Part shown: in pieces, positions 46,231 through 57,048 of the stretch | Position numbering within the stretch: position 1 is the first letter of the stretch | How the letters are laid out: each line of letters begins with the position of its first letter | DNA from: Pseudopyrenochaeta lycopersici | Taxonomy: Eukaryota; Ascomycota; Dothideomycetes; Pleosporales; Pseudopyrenochaetaceae | Assembly (NCBI GenBank): GCA_003313425.1 | Contig: NHZP01000007.1 | Span: 310,001 to 374,000, forward strand | Reading direction: 5' to 3' | Length of the DNA: 64,000 nt | Position numbers and translations under genes: made by a program | Notes under the pieces: generated by a model | What the model was told of the DNA's origin: nothing | The model's input: the letters and a program-made list of their open reading frames with translations, nothing else | Databases searched by the model: none

Positions 46231-47835
46231 TTAGCTTTGTACTTGCTGCTCCACAAGAGCTTGTAGAAGCTTTACAGTCGTCCTGGTGTTATACCCAGTT
46301 TGTGCTTCGACATCTTTGAGGACGTTCCAGATGCGTGCTTTTCGGGAAATGCCTTGTATGTGTTTCGCAGCTATATTATCGCATGAGTCAGTCGCGCTCA
46401 AGACTGAGGTCTGCATATCTATGTGTGTATAGAATGATTGAAAACGTACCATAAACCAACCCATGGGTAGAAAATACCATAAGGGCTGGTGGAAAATCTG
46501 AAATCGCAATGTTGGTAATACGCATTGCTTGCTCCTGGATTAAGGGCACATAGCTCTCATCCTGAAGAGTCGGCTCAGTATAGAGAAGAATGTGAATGAT
46601 GTGATACCAGAATGCTGCAGCTGCAGCTACAGTGACCGGAAAGTAAACCCTGCAAAACCCGTCCTCATCCTTGTCTCCGTAAGGGATGCCAACAAAAGTT
46701 TCTGACAACCCTGCGCGCCACATTTCCAATTCATCGAGAAAGCCTAGACGTTGTGCTGTACCCGCGTCTGTCCTACCATCCTCCCCGAAGACCAGATTGA
46801 TCACTCTCGCAAGGATCCATAGAACATGATTACCGAGTACATCTTCTCGTGTCTCCGCATCATCCCATGATACCGCCCATTCGGACGGATCCAGGATCAG
46901 CGGCTTCTCGCTTGCCATTGCCACCACAATTTCATGCCTAATGTAAATCCAAAAATTGGCACGATCGGTCCCAGTTGACTGTGCAGAGATGCCACGCTCT
47001 TTGATCAAGATTGCTAGACCCAGAAAATGGCGCCTATAATCTTCCGATCGAAGTGCTCCATGTATCTCGTAGCTGAGTAAGAGCATGCTCGCCGTCAATG
47101 CGTGCTCATGTGCTGGCATGCTCAAAGCATCGATTAGCAGGCGAAGTGCTTCGCCGTAATGCTTGACCGCTACCAGCTTCCAAGCTGGGTTGTGGCTTGA
47201 GTTGGAGAGAGCAAGATGATTAGCAGTGAAAGCGCATACGCATTGGAAGAGCAGCGGCGATTTCATAACGAGTTGAGGGATTCTCAGCTGATATGTGCTA
47301 CTGTGGTCAAAGCAGTCCATCCAAGTGGCAACAGTGCGGGCGTAAGTTTGTAAGAGAAAGGCGCTTTCTGACGTTAGGGACGGACTGTTAGTTGAAGTAC
47401 TGGTACTAGCCGTCAAAGCAGGTGAGATTTGGTCCACCGGATTATGAGCGTTATCCAACCGTGTATCCTCAGCCATACCATCCAGATCACTCACTTGGGA
47501 TCTGAAGATATCAATGAGTGGGGTTGCAGTCTGGTCAGCTTGATCTTGCAAAGGATTTGCATGGATGACCCTCCAAGGTGCATCTTCAGATTGTTCGCAC
47601 TCGAGGTTCAAACGCTCGCAACTTCCACAAATAGGCTTTTGTTCATCGCAACGGGTATGCCTTCGTTTGCAAGTGTTGCTAATTGAGATCAGTCTAAACA
47701 AGATAGCGATTTGGAATGACGCACCATCCTTGGTAGAAGTTAGCATGGTCGACAAATAGCAGGCTCCCACTACATACCTGTTCGCCTTCTTGGACCGCCT
47801 CTTCGCTTTTTCCTTGGTCGTGTATCAGTACTCAT
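46231..47835 (-). CDS. Zn2Cys6 fungal transcription factor
   Basis: Four minus-strand exons (47835-47778, 47728-47725, 47678-46450, 46370-46231) give 476 residues. Exon 2 is a 4-nt micro-exon (GATG); only with it does the reading frame join RKKRRGGPRRRT to GCNTCKRRHTRCDEQKPICG and SCERLNLEC, completing the six-cysteine cluster C-x2-C-x6-C-x5-C-x2-C-x6-C. Both flanking introns are normal in size (49 and 46 bp), and the first has a GCTAAC branch 12 bp before its acceptor. The rest matches the ARCA-like fungal transcription factor domain: FLLQTYARTVATWMDCFDHS, SPLLFQCVCAFTANHLAL, HEHALTASMLLLSYEIHGAL. It would bind CGG-type sites in the nucleus. It is divergent from the DHODH-like gene, a possible target. 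Confidence 0.88.
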
Positions 47836-48287
47836 TGTGGACTAATTATATGTTGATAGAAGATGCTGCAGAATCAGAAGAGGGAAAAAGACCCGAGCAC
47901 GACCCGAGCAAGACTGAGAAACGGAACAAACAAGAGGCGTAAGCGCATATTTCGCGTGTTCACGTGGAAGGAACCCCCACTCTGACTGTTGAGACTCCAT
48001 CTCAATTTACGACAGCGCTTGTGGCTCCTATAAAATGAAAGCTTGAGGATTCCGATATTTTCTGTGTCAAATCGATGGCAGATTAATTAAGATCCTGAGT
48101 TTGACTGCTATTCCCAACCAAGGATTAGGAATAAAGGCCGTGAGAAGCTTATAAGTATCACCCCACCGTTTGAAAGCTACCCCGCGGCGTGTGCACCTAA
48201 CAGCGTTATCAATCCCTGATTCATCTTCTTCTCATTCGTCATTTATAAAGGTTTGAGAGCGGACTCGAGTCAAATCTTAATGTCAAG
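47836..48287. promoter_or_regulatory. shared divergent promoter of the Zn2Cys6 and DHODH-like genes
   Basis: A TATA-like TTTATAAA at about 48242-48249 lies about 40 bp before the DHODH-like start. A CCGCGG palindrome, the kind of inverted CGG pair Zn2Cys6 dimers can bind, is at 48182-48187. A short upstream ORF (ATG at 48280, stop at 48300) overlaps the main start codon in another frame. Function of each element is inferred. Confidence 0.4.
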
Positions 48288-49364
48288 ATGCGACCTTTAA
48301 CAATCAATCCACCTCTCCTGAACTCTGCAAATCCGTGGTGTACAACTCTTGAACAACTCCAGGACCTCTACAACAGTCCATATACAGGAGCGGTAACAAC
48401 GCGTACATCTCTCATCAATGGCTTTCGACACGACGAAACGCATCATCAATTCGCCTTCTACAATCCAACCACTCTATCCGCGTCAGAGCCTAACGTCGAT
48501 GGAGCCGGCGACCAAGAAAAGACGGGGAGCCTTAATACCCTAGGCTACAGTCCCATTCTGTTGAAAGACTACCTTGGTTTCATCAAAACAATCAGCCACA
48601 GCTTAGGCGATCTTGCAGAAGGCAAACACCACAAACCATTCATCGTCTCCGTAACCGGCTCAGTCGCAGAGGTAGTCGAATGTTACCAGCTCATCAGCGC
48701 CCATCAGAAACACGTGCGCATGGTACTTGCCATGGAAGTAAACCTCTCCTGCCCCAACATCCCCGGCAAACCACCCCCAGCATACTCCTCCGCCGCCCTC
48801 CTCGAGTACTTGTCTGCTCTGAAGGCCGAAATCGGAAGACAGCTCGAGCCACTGGAAACACCCCATCCACACACAGGACACGTGCATGTACCCATCGGTA
48901 TCAAAACGCCGCCGTATACGTACCATGACCAGTACCAGGCACTCGTTGACGCATTACTGGCAAGTGCAACGACAGAGCCAACTCACCTGCCATGTCCAAT
49001 ATCCTTTATTACTTCTACAAATACACTAGGCTCCTCTCTTCTGTTGGCGCCACAGCTCGAGAAGTCATCGTCTGTCTTCCATCATACGCTCAACTCAGCG
49101 ACTGGGACAGGTATCGGTGGCCTGGCGGGAGCACCTTTACACCCCTTGGCGCTGGGGAATGTGTATACTATCAAGGGAATGCTGTTCCAGCATAAAGAGC
49201 TCGACCAGATACAGATCATCGGTGTAGGTGGCGTGGAAGATATCGATGGGTATAATCGCATGCGGGCTGTAGGAGCAGCAGCGGTGGGAGTAGGGACGGC
49301 GTTGGGACGGAAGGGCGTTGGCGTATTTGAGGAGATTGGGAAGTCAGTAAGGAAGCATTCATAG
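48288..49364 (+). CDS. class 1A dihydroorotate dehydrogenase-like protein
   Basis: One exon codes 358 residues with no membrane anchor, as in cytosolic class 1A enzymes. These are FMN flavoproteins that oxidise dihydroorotate to orotate with fumarate in pyrimidine synthesis. Seen family marks: GSLNTLGYS near residue 80, the active-site loop EVNLSCPNIPGKP with the catalytic cysteine at 155, GIKTPPYT, ITSTNTLGSS, and the FMN-phosphate site IIGVGGVEDIDGYNRM with VGVGTALG. Compared from memory with bacterial class 1A enzymes, the lysine near the substrate (in T-K-S) is replaced by Arg39 in GAVTTRTSL. Filamentous ascomycetes normally rely on a mitochondrial class 2 enzyme, so this may be a paralogue with another substrate. 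No introns interrupt it. Confidence 0.85.
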   Translation: MRPLTINPPLLNSANPWCTTLEQLQDLYNSPYTGAVTTRTSLINGFRHDETHHQFAFYNPTTLSASEPNVDGAGDQEKTGSLNTLGYSPILLKDYLGFIKTISHSLGDLAEGKHHKPFIVSVTGSVAEVVECYQLISAHQKHVRMVLAMEVNLSCPNIPGKPPPAYSSAALLEYLSALKAEIGRQLEPLETPHPHTGHVHVPIGIKTPPYTYHDQYQALVDALLASATTEPTHLPCPISFITSTNTLGSSLLLAPQLEKSSSVFHHTLNSATGTGIGGLAGAPLHPLALGNVYTIKGMLFQHKELDQIQIIGVGGVEDIDGYNRMRAVGAAAVGVGTALGRKGVGVFEEIGKSVRKHS

Positions 49365-49668
49365 ACGAGTCGATGCGCCCCAAATAAAGTGTGCAAATGA
49401 GAAAGTGATTCAGTGATTAATCATTGATGAATTTCATTTCTAAGAGTAGTAGCGCTATCCTGATGATCTACGCAAATGATACAAATTACCGCCCATGTCA
49501 ATCATACCCAGATACCTAACGCGTAAACGATGCCACCCACACTTAAAAGCGCCGATGCAATAAACAATAAAATCTTGCGTATCTCGATACTCTGTCATGC
49601 TGGAACACTCAAACGCCATACGCAAAGCAGAACGCCAAAACTGTAGTGAGTCTCATCAAAGTTGATGC
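49365..49668. other. convergent 3' region between the DHODH-like and KCS1 genes
   Basis: About 300 bp between two stops. No gene seen; the KCS1 gene might extend into it if a GTATGT donor near 49684 is used. Confidence 0.45.
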
Positions 49669-52600
49669 TTAAAAACTAACATACCCTGTATCCTCATTTC
49701 CGGTATCATCCATCCAACCGCTTCCTACTTCGCCCAGGCCATGCCCATGGTTATGGTTTCTCATACCTTCGCCTTCGCCCCTTTCAACCCACTCTTCGTT
49801 AATATCTCGCCATATTCTCTGGAAGTAGAGCCTCAGTGACCGCAAACCGCGGAGATAGCCCCGGTCTATGTCATCAGGATTTTGAGGGGGGCATGGCAGA
49901 TCATCTGGGAGAGGATCCTCGGCGGTGACACAATTGGCGAAATCCACAATCTTGAGCTTGATTTCTGGGAGAGACTTGTTTGCCGAAGTGGAAGTTGGGG
50001 CAGGACCGGGCGATGTAGGTCCGGATGGCGCGGCAGAACCGCTTTCGCTGTTTGGGTTGGAGACAGCATTAAACGCAGACGAGCTGTCTTTCTCCTTCGA
50101 CTCTCCGTCCCCGCGATCGTACAACATTAGCAGACTACTAGCGTAAAATCGATAACCGGGGAGTTGCCGGATCATGCGTTCGAGCTGGCTGATCTTCTCT
50201 AGGATAACAGGAATATGCCGAGTCGCCGCCTTGTACCCAACTCCATCAAAAAAGAAGCGCTTTAGAGCGTCTTGAAACTCCTTCCCGGCTTTCAGATCAC
50301 GGCCAAAGTATTTGTCCTCAAAAACGTAACTCTGCGTCTTGACGTTCCAGATCTGCATACCGCACACGCGCACTCCAAGCTCGCGACTGGTAGTCATCTG
50401 GCACTTACGTCGTTGCGAGCGCTGCTTCTTTTCGTCAGCTTCCACGCCGTATTGTCTGGTACCCATCTTCAGATCCAAGACGCAGGGCCTAGACATTCCT
50501 GCCGTAAGGTCTTCAAGAAGGAGAAAATGTTGGACACGCTCGTCCGGCTGTTGTTGAGCTTCTTCGGGATTAGATGGCTCAACGACGACTGGTGGAGTGA
50601 TCTTTTCACTCGGAAAGACTGGTGCTGGAAGCATAGTGCCTTCCGGTGGCTTATCTGATCTGCTTTCACTTGCGATTCCGTTGGCTCCAGCCAGTCCACC
50701 GCTCTGTAGGCCCTTGGAATGTGGTGAGATTTTGCGGTCTTCATCCATCGCAAAGACCTCCTCTTCTTCTGCATCACCGCGGTACCCTTTCTCTTCATCC
50801 TCGTAATATTCCAGATTGTGCCTGTGACCTGAATCTATTCCTAAAGGTCTCCTCGTGAGGCCACTCCCAGAATGACGACGCCGGGGTAGATTATTGGGAT
50901 GAGGCTGCAGTGTGTCCGTATGTCGTGTATTTGGCTCTTCAAGCGAGCTTGCATAATCCGCCGTACTTGACGCGTGACGACGCGCTTCAGCCTTCAGCAC
51001 TTGTTTCCGTGTGCACTCTTCGGTCAGTGGTGGCAATGAAGCAGAAACATCTGCGCTGTTTCTCCTTACGGTGGGCGCTGACCCAGCTATGGACTGTGGC
51101 GAATCCGCTCCTGTTCTACGAGAGGGAATGCCATGATGGTGGTGATGGCGATGTCGATGATGTATAGTCGGAGGTGCAAACACTTGGCGAAGCACCTCTT
51201 CTTGTAGCTTTCTATTGATAGTTGTAACTCCCCAACTACTGTGGTGTTGCATTGAAGGTCTTGTGGGACTTGTTGATGTGTACTCAAAGTCGCTCTGGTT
51301 TCGCCGGTGGTGCTGCGATGGGAAAGAGGATTTCCTCATCCACGGGTCCGGCGTAGCAGATCGCGGCGGCATTCGAAACAGGTTGTCAGGTATTATGTGA
51401 CGATTGTTCTCGAAGATCACCTGGGGCACAGGCATGACCTGCTGCGAATGGCTGACTACTCTTGGTTGGTCTTCAGATTTAGTGCTGTCGTTATTGGATG
51501 CTGCAGACTCTTGCTTGGAAGTAGCATTTGATTGTGACGCGGACGTAGCAGAAGTGGGGTCCAATTTCACCTTATCCTTTTGCGTTTTCTTTTTCTTTGG
51601 CGCTTTTCGATAAGTGACATTGAGAACACCAATGTATCTAAGAACAAAGCAAAGCGTTAGTGAAGCAATTTAAATGCGAATATAGAGTAGGCACTGGCAT
51701 CTTTGCTGAAATCTCAGCATCAACTGTCGAAGACTGACAAATAAATCTTACCTTGGCAAAAATGTCAACAGCTCTGGATGCTGCCTTTCCACCGTTTCAT
51801 AAAATTCATTTTCCCGGTTATTAAGTTGTTTGCAAACTGCCCTTCTTGAAAAGCGGTAAACGGTGGAATGGCCGCCCACTTGATGGTCGTACGGTTTCAA
51901 CTCAACAGCGCCAAGCGGCGCTGGTGGTTGAAACGATGTTGTAGTTGTAGATTTGGTCTCTTGCTTATGTGTAGTTGCGGTGGGCGTTGAGCCTAAGTCG
52001 TCAGTCGCGCTTGATTCATAACCAAGAAGAGAATGCGCAGACTCGGCAAGCGACTCAGACTCAGACTCAGCTGAGAGCGTATCGACACTTGACGATATCA
52101 GCTGCTGGTCATCTTCTTTCTGGACAGAAGTTGTTGTGTGGACGTCACCATGCAGGCATTGATTTGTATCTTGGGATTGTAGAGAAATTTCTACTTCTTG
52201 TGGAGACCGAACACTCTCATCCGTAGCCCAGCCTTTGGGTTCCTTACCCGTATGAATCGTTGCTCTTTTCCGGACGACGTTTCCCTCTGCGTTTTGATCT
52301 TGTGCTACAGTTGAATCCTGCTCGGACGCCTTCGGTCGCCTATGGGGAAAGTAGAGCGCCGATGAAATCTGCTCTCTCTCCGAGTCCTCTTCTTCGGATG
52401 CCGGCGAACGGTCTGCACTGTCATCGCCCTTGGCTTGGAAATAGTCTGATGGTTCATGATGATGTTTCCTAGCGCTGTTTGTAGCAGCGTGCGCGTTCAG
52501 CTTTTCGACTGCTGAGGTGGGAAGACTCCTGGAGAAGGATGATCCCGGCTTTGCGCCAGGGGTGAGGTTCCCAAACCCTCTTATCTCTTCTAGGAGTCGC

Positions 52601-53718
52601 CATGGTAGTTGAGTTTTGCTAAGTTTTCGTTCATATAAAGGGGCGCTTGCGTCCGTATTCGACAGAGCAGCAGGACCAAGCTCGCTTCGCGGCGTCGGAA
52701 GCTTCTCGAAGTAAGACTCTATGGGCCCCACCTGCGGTGACTGGACAGCTGAAGAGGTTCGCGAGAATTGTTGCGGTTGCCCTATGAGGGTACGAGTGTC
52801 GCTTGCGCCAGGCCTCGCAGGCCGATCTTCAGAAAGAGCAGGGAGCAGTTTCTCGGGATTTCGGCGATCCTTCGTTCTTGTGTCACGCTTCTTTTGCTCC
52901 TCGGTGACATCGGCATCCTTGAAGACGCGCAAGTAATGGCTAGCTTTCCTACTCCGCGCCGACGTAGGTTGCTCAGTCTTGGCCAGTGTTGCCTCGATCT
53001 TCTTTTCCATGGCAATATCCAATCCAGAATTCTCCTGGATGTTGTTGCCCTTAAATGGCACGGGCTTTCCTTCGCGCCATTCTCTATTCCTGCGCCGCTC
53101 GTCGCTTTCTTGCAGAATCTCTTCTAGCGTTGACTGTACGTCATGATGATGCGGTGTAGTCGGTCGCTGAACGGGAGAGTCTACCGGGCTCATGTATGGC
53201 GGGGGGCTGTGTCGAATCTCCTCAAGGTCCATGCCGACTGCAATGGGCTTCTGCGAGTTGAAGTGGGTTGTCAAGACGGCGTGATGGGCATTTAGCGCAA
53301 TGGGTGGGAAGGTGGACTGCTTCCTCCGTATGACAGGGGAGGTCATCAGTCTCCGCTGGGGAGGCGCTGGCGCAGCCACATCTGATAGTTTATGTTGAGG
53401 AGCATCGTCGGTCGTGGGTAACGTGAGTGCGCTGGCGCGTGGAGAAGAGGCAGGACTGTCAGAGGCAAGATAGGTGGTTGCGAAGATGCTGTCGCGCTCA
53501 GACAGCTGCGGACGGTCGACGGACGACTTCCAGAGACGGTCCTCTGGTGCAATCGGAGCCGTCTTGGAGCGGCCGGCCTGCGAGAGGCTCCTGGGTGTCA
53601 CCGCGTCCTGCTGGGGAAAGGAGGACGTGGAAGATCCATGGCCGGGGTGCTGCGGCGCATTTGACCTCACCGATGCGGGGGGTGAGGTAGTTCCTTGGGC
53701 GTCCGGCTGCGGTGACAT
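49669..53718 (-). CDS. KCS1: inositol hexakisphosphate kinase Kcs1
   Basis: Two minus-strand exons (53718-51752, 51637-49669) give 1311 residues. The intron of 114 bp joins [10 protein letters not shown] to [17 protein letters not shown], conserved in fungal Kcs1. The kinase core is split by a long insert: first [20 protein letters not shown], then the inositol-phosphate-binding [14 protein letters not shown] (P-x-x-x-D-x-K-x-G), later [12 protein letters not shown] and [10 protein letters not shown]. The enzyme makes inositol pyrophosphates (5-IP7) from IP6 and affects phosphate signalling, stress responses and vacuoles. The N-terminal 600 residues are disordered and Ser/Pro-rich. The start at MSPQPDAQG is chosen; the frame is open upstream to an ATG at 54054, but that part looks like random GC-rich sequence. 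Confidence 0.94.
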
Positions 53719-54849
53719 GGGTTCGACATTGGTCAGGCCGTCTCTAAGGCGCTCTCGAGGGTGCGTGGCGGAACCTTTGGCAGATGATGCCGGGCAGGCA
53801 CTGGCAACGGTGGCCAGGATGCGGTCGTTGGGCGCGGCGGGAGCACAGCGGAACAGCCAGCAGGGGCGGATTGGCGAGAGAGGGAGACGGCGCTGGCGGA
53901 TAGGGAGAGCTGCAGTGCAGGATCCAGGGGGGGCAGCGAGTGAGGATCTCTGGTGGGCCACGTTCCGACGTTGGGTGGATGGGCGTGCAAGACCAAGGTG
54001 GCGCAAAGATATTGCAAGCGAGGGACCGCAATGACGTCTGCTCCCACGGCACACAAGGCGCGCCTGCGAGTCCTAGCGGCGATTGTCAAGTCCGGCGGTG
54101 CGCGAGACGGTAGATTTACATGCAGGAGGTGAATTGAAGGCAACGGCTCTTGGGCTTCACCACTGTGGCACGCTCCATTGCAGTCACGCTGGCAGGCGAT
54201 TCGAGAGTCATGGGTACCTTTTACGCCAGACGGTGGAAGGGGCATCCGTGCGCTTTCTATAGGTCTGGGCTGGAACGGCAACCACATCCGGGCCACGACA
54301 CAGGCTCCCAATCGTAGGCCACTCAGGTATTCAAGCTTCATTTCATCCACTACGAACGCGTAATCTGCTTGTGCGAACACCGTCATAGCACACTATAGTA
54401 CAAGCTAGACGTCTTCCCGCCCTCCGCGCCAGTCCTCCGTCGCGCATAGGGCCGCACCCAAACCCAACCCGTGCCAGACTGTTCAACCCAATGCCCCCTC
54501 TCGCGTCCATGGGTCATTATCGGTGCATTACACAGTTTCTCGGCTCTGGATCTCTGTGCTCCAGATATGCAAGGCCGTGGCTCTCGTTGAGTCTTATCGG
54601 CCAATCAACTCAGAACGTGGACTCTCAGCGCCGCCCGCAGTAGTCTTCGTCTAGGGCGCTGCACAGCGCTGTTACTGCTGATGCTGGACTGTTTTAACAT
54701 GGAAAACCCATATGACAAGCCCTCAATACATCTATCGAACGTGATAAACTATCGCTGCCGACAAGGCTGTTTCATTGACTCTGTGATAGGCTACAAATAT
54801 CCGTATTGCCTGCTCGTAGAAAACTCAATCGAGCTTATCTGCTCTATCT
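53719..54849. other. upstream region of KCS1
   Basis: About 1.1 kb, GC-rich in the first 600 bp where frames stay open on both strands by composition. No domain-bearing frame is seen. It also holds the 3' flank of the next gene. Confidence 0.45.
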
Positions 54850-57048
54850 TCATGTATCGTTTATATTGCAAAGGAACCGGCTTGTAAAATGCAAACTGCC
54901 GTTGGGATCTAAGTCTTCCAGTGATGTATGGAAATCCAATTGGGGAAATTGATCGTCGTCAATCGATCGCCTTGGCCTATCCATCAAGGAGCCCTCCGAG
55001 GCTTGAGAGGCTTTCTCAGAGACGAAGCTCCAGAATGATGTTGTGGTGTTCTTAGTTTTCAAAGGAATCCGGTCTGTGGACGGAGTGGGGCTCTTGGCAG
55101 ATGCATTGTTAGCCCTTGGTTCTGCATTATCGTTTGGGAGCCGAGAAATCTTCACGCTGCTCCGATGAGCTACTTCGGGCTTCTTCTTCACTGTACTGAA
55201 TGCAAAAGGAGAGGCTGCCCCAAAAAGGTCCTGGGTACTGATCGGCAGCTCTCGAAGCATGCTGTAGTCCGAAAACGACCTGTCCAGCTGGGCGCCAAAC
55301 ACAGAGAGAGGTGTGATTGCTGGGCTATGCTCGGGCAATACCGCCTGTGGTGTATTGTGCTGACGCTGTGACCAAGGTCTGGAGATGTCGGAACATATGG
55401 GAGAGGAACTACTTTCTTGGAACTCGATGCGGGCAAGTAACATGGCAGCTTGTGTAGAAAATGCAGAATTCCGACTGGGCCAGCTCGAGCGTATCTCGAG
55501 CTGCCCTTCTTGCATATCGTGTGCGGTACCTTCGGCTCCAGTCTCCTCTGGAGATTTGGCAGGCGCAGTCTCTGCCCCTTCCATGTCTGCGACAAGCACT
55601 TCCTTCTTGACCGACCAGCCTCTTTGAACAGCCGCCTTGCCCCGCGAGCATTGGTTCTCCGAGGCAGGCGCGTTCTTCTTGTTGGGCGTGAGCGATTTGA
55701 AATCAATGCTCCGCGGGTTTGATCTTTGAGCGTCCGTGCATGTTCGCTTCGATTCCCCGACCTTTCTATATACGAATCCTGTTGAGGAGGCTGGTGCTGG
55801 CGAGGCAACAAGGTAGTGTAGTGGCGCATGCAAGGGCTTGTTTTGTAGCCCTTGTTGGGTCAAGGTAATCGAAGGGACAAAGCTCTCTGCCGGTCTCTGA
55901 ACATTCTCTTCGGAAAATTGATTGTGACTCTTTGTCGACGAAGTGACATGCTCATCGGGTTGCATACGTACTGATTCAGCAGGCTTTGCCACGTTCAATT
56001 CCGTGTTTGAGAGAGGGAGTGTCGTCGTAGACGCATCTCGAAGTGTCGATCGTTGCGAGTGTGCACCATTTACAGTGTCACAGGGTTCCATATGAGAATC
56101 TTCGAGAGTAAAGTCCACTCCTGGCGCGTCGACGTCAGGCGAGGTGAGTCGAAGGCTTCGCCCCTGGGCGGTGGCATTCACTCTCGATATCTGATCTGGC
56201 TGTGCCTGTGCGCCAGCCTCCATGTTGTTTAGGATGACCATCGATCCTTTTGTGGGCGAAGATATCATCATAGATGCTGAAGTACTGGGCCTACAGTCCC
56301 CTGGGTACCCTGTTTTCGGAAGTGCGAGTCGAAGGCCATCTCCTGCCTCAAACTGGGAGGTGCCGTTGCGTGAGCGCGAAGGCGATTCATCGGCGTTACC
56401 GCTCGTAGACAAGTTCATATCAAATTTTCTGTCAGATTCAAGGCGCCGCAGCCAGAAAGGATTGCGCAAGGGAGATTGGTGCTGAATACGCTTCTTAGTG
56501 TTCGCGCTGTAGGACTCAGTTGCGCTTGATGCACCATGCTCATGCTGTAGAGGGGCTGTCGCAAGTGGAACTTCGACTTCATCAAGGCTCTCGTCGTGCT
56601 CGTAGTCTTCCAAGTCATCTGCAGCTGCTCGAGGAGCCTCTGGCGATGCAAGCTGTGGAGCCTTGTTCTTCGCCACCGCTGTTATTGTCTTCCGCTTTCT
56701 CCCCTTCGCATTGGGGATTCCCTGACTTGAAGTGTCTGCGCCAGGCCCGCATCTCGGATCAGTTGTTTCCCTATCACTTCCCCCAGTTTTCCTGGCTTTT
56801 GGAATGTCCTTCGCCCAAGGGTTTTTCCAGCCGTGAGCGAAAGGGCCTCTCAAGCCTGCTGACAGTATAATGGGCGTTCTGCCCTGCAAGTATTGAAGTG
56901 CAATCTTCTCGACCCTCCTTCGCTTGGCTGCTTGGACTTTTGGGTCCTGGTGGCCCTCCCGTAGATGCTCAATGACGCCTTCGGGGCCGGTATGGAAGCC
57001 GTCAAGATCTAAACCCCGTTTCAGGTGAGGATGCAGAGTTGGTGGCAT
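54850..57048 (-). CDS. uncharacterised nuclear-looking protein
   Basis: One long exon codes 732 residues. I know no named family, but the N-terminus looks conserved: LKRGLDLDGFHTGPEGVIEH, REGHQDPKVQAAKRRRVEKI, QGRTPIILSAGLRGPFAHGW and KNPWAK, a pattern present in hypothetical proteins of filamentous ascomycetes. The remainder is disordered, rich in Ser, Pro and charged residues, with basic clusters KRRRVEK and KGRKRK that could act as nuclear signals. The C-terminal 60 residues again look ordered (SFWSFVSEKASQASEG, DFHTSLEDL). No enzyme motif, membrane segment or signal peptide is seen. It is divergent from the Cdc11/Nud1 gene. Confidence 0.7.
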   Translation of the reverse strand: MPPTLHPHLKRGLDLDGFHTGPEGVIEHLREGHQDPKVQAAKRRRVEKIALQYLQGRTPIILSAGLRGPFAHGWKNPWAKDIPKARKTGGSDRETTDPRCGPGADTSSQGIPNAKGRKRKTITAVAKNKAPQLASPEAPRAAADDLEDYEHDESLDEVEVPLATAPLQHEHGASSATESYSANTKKRIQHQSPLRNPFWLRRLESDRKFDMNLSTSGNADESPSRSRNGTSQFEAGDGLRLALPKTGYPGDCRPSTSASMMISSPTKGSMVILNNMEAGAQAQPDQISRVNATAQGRSLRLTSPDVDAPGVDFTLEDSHMEPCDTVNGAHSQRSTLRDASTTTLPLSNTELNVAKPAESVRMQPDEHVTSSTKSHNQFSEENVQRPAESFVPSITLTQQGLQNKPLHAPLHYLVASPAPASSTGFVYRKVGESKRTCTDAQRSNPRSIDFKSLTPNKKNAPASENQCSRGKAAVQRGWSVKKEVLVADMEGAETAPAKSPEETGAEGTAHDMQEGQLEIRSSWPSRNSAFSTQAAMLLARIEFQESSSSPICSDISRPWSQRQHNTPQAVLPEHSPAITPLSVFGAQLDRSFSDYSMLRELPISTQDLFGAASPFAFSTVKKKPEVAHRSSVKISRLPNDNAEPRANNASAKSPTPSTDRIPLKTKNTTTSFWSFVSEKASQASEGSLMDRPRRSIDDDQFPQLDFHTSLEDLDPNGSLHFTSRFLCNINDT

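Noticed and set aside
53719..54054. N-terminal extension of Kcs1 from an ATG at 54054
   Set aside because: The added 112 residues are Arg/Ala/Ser/Pro-rich, and frames are open on both strands there because of GC content; the ATG at 53718 is simpler.
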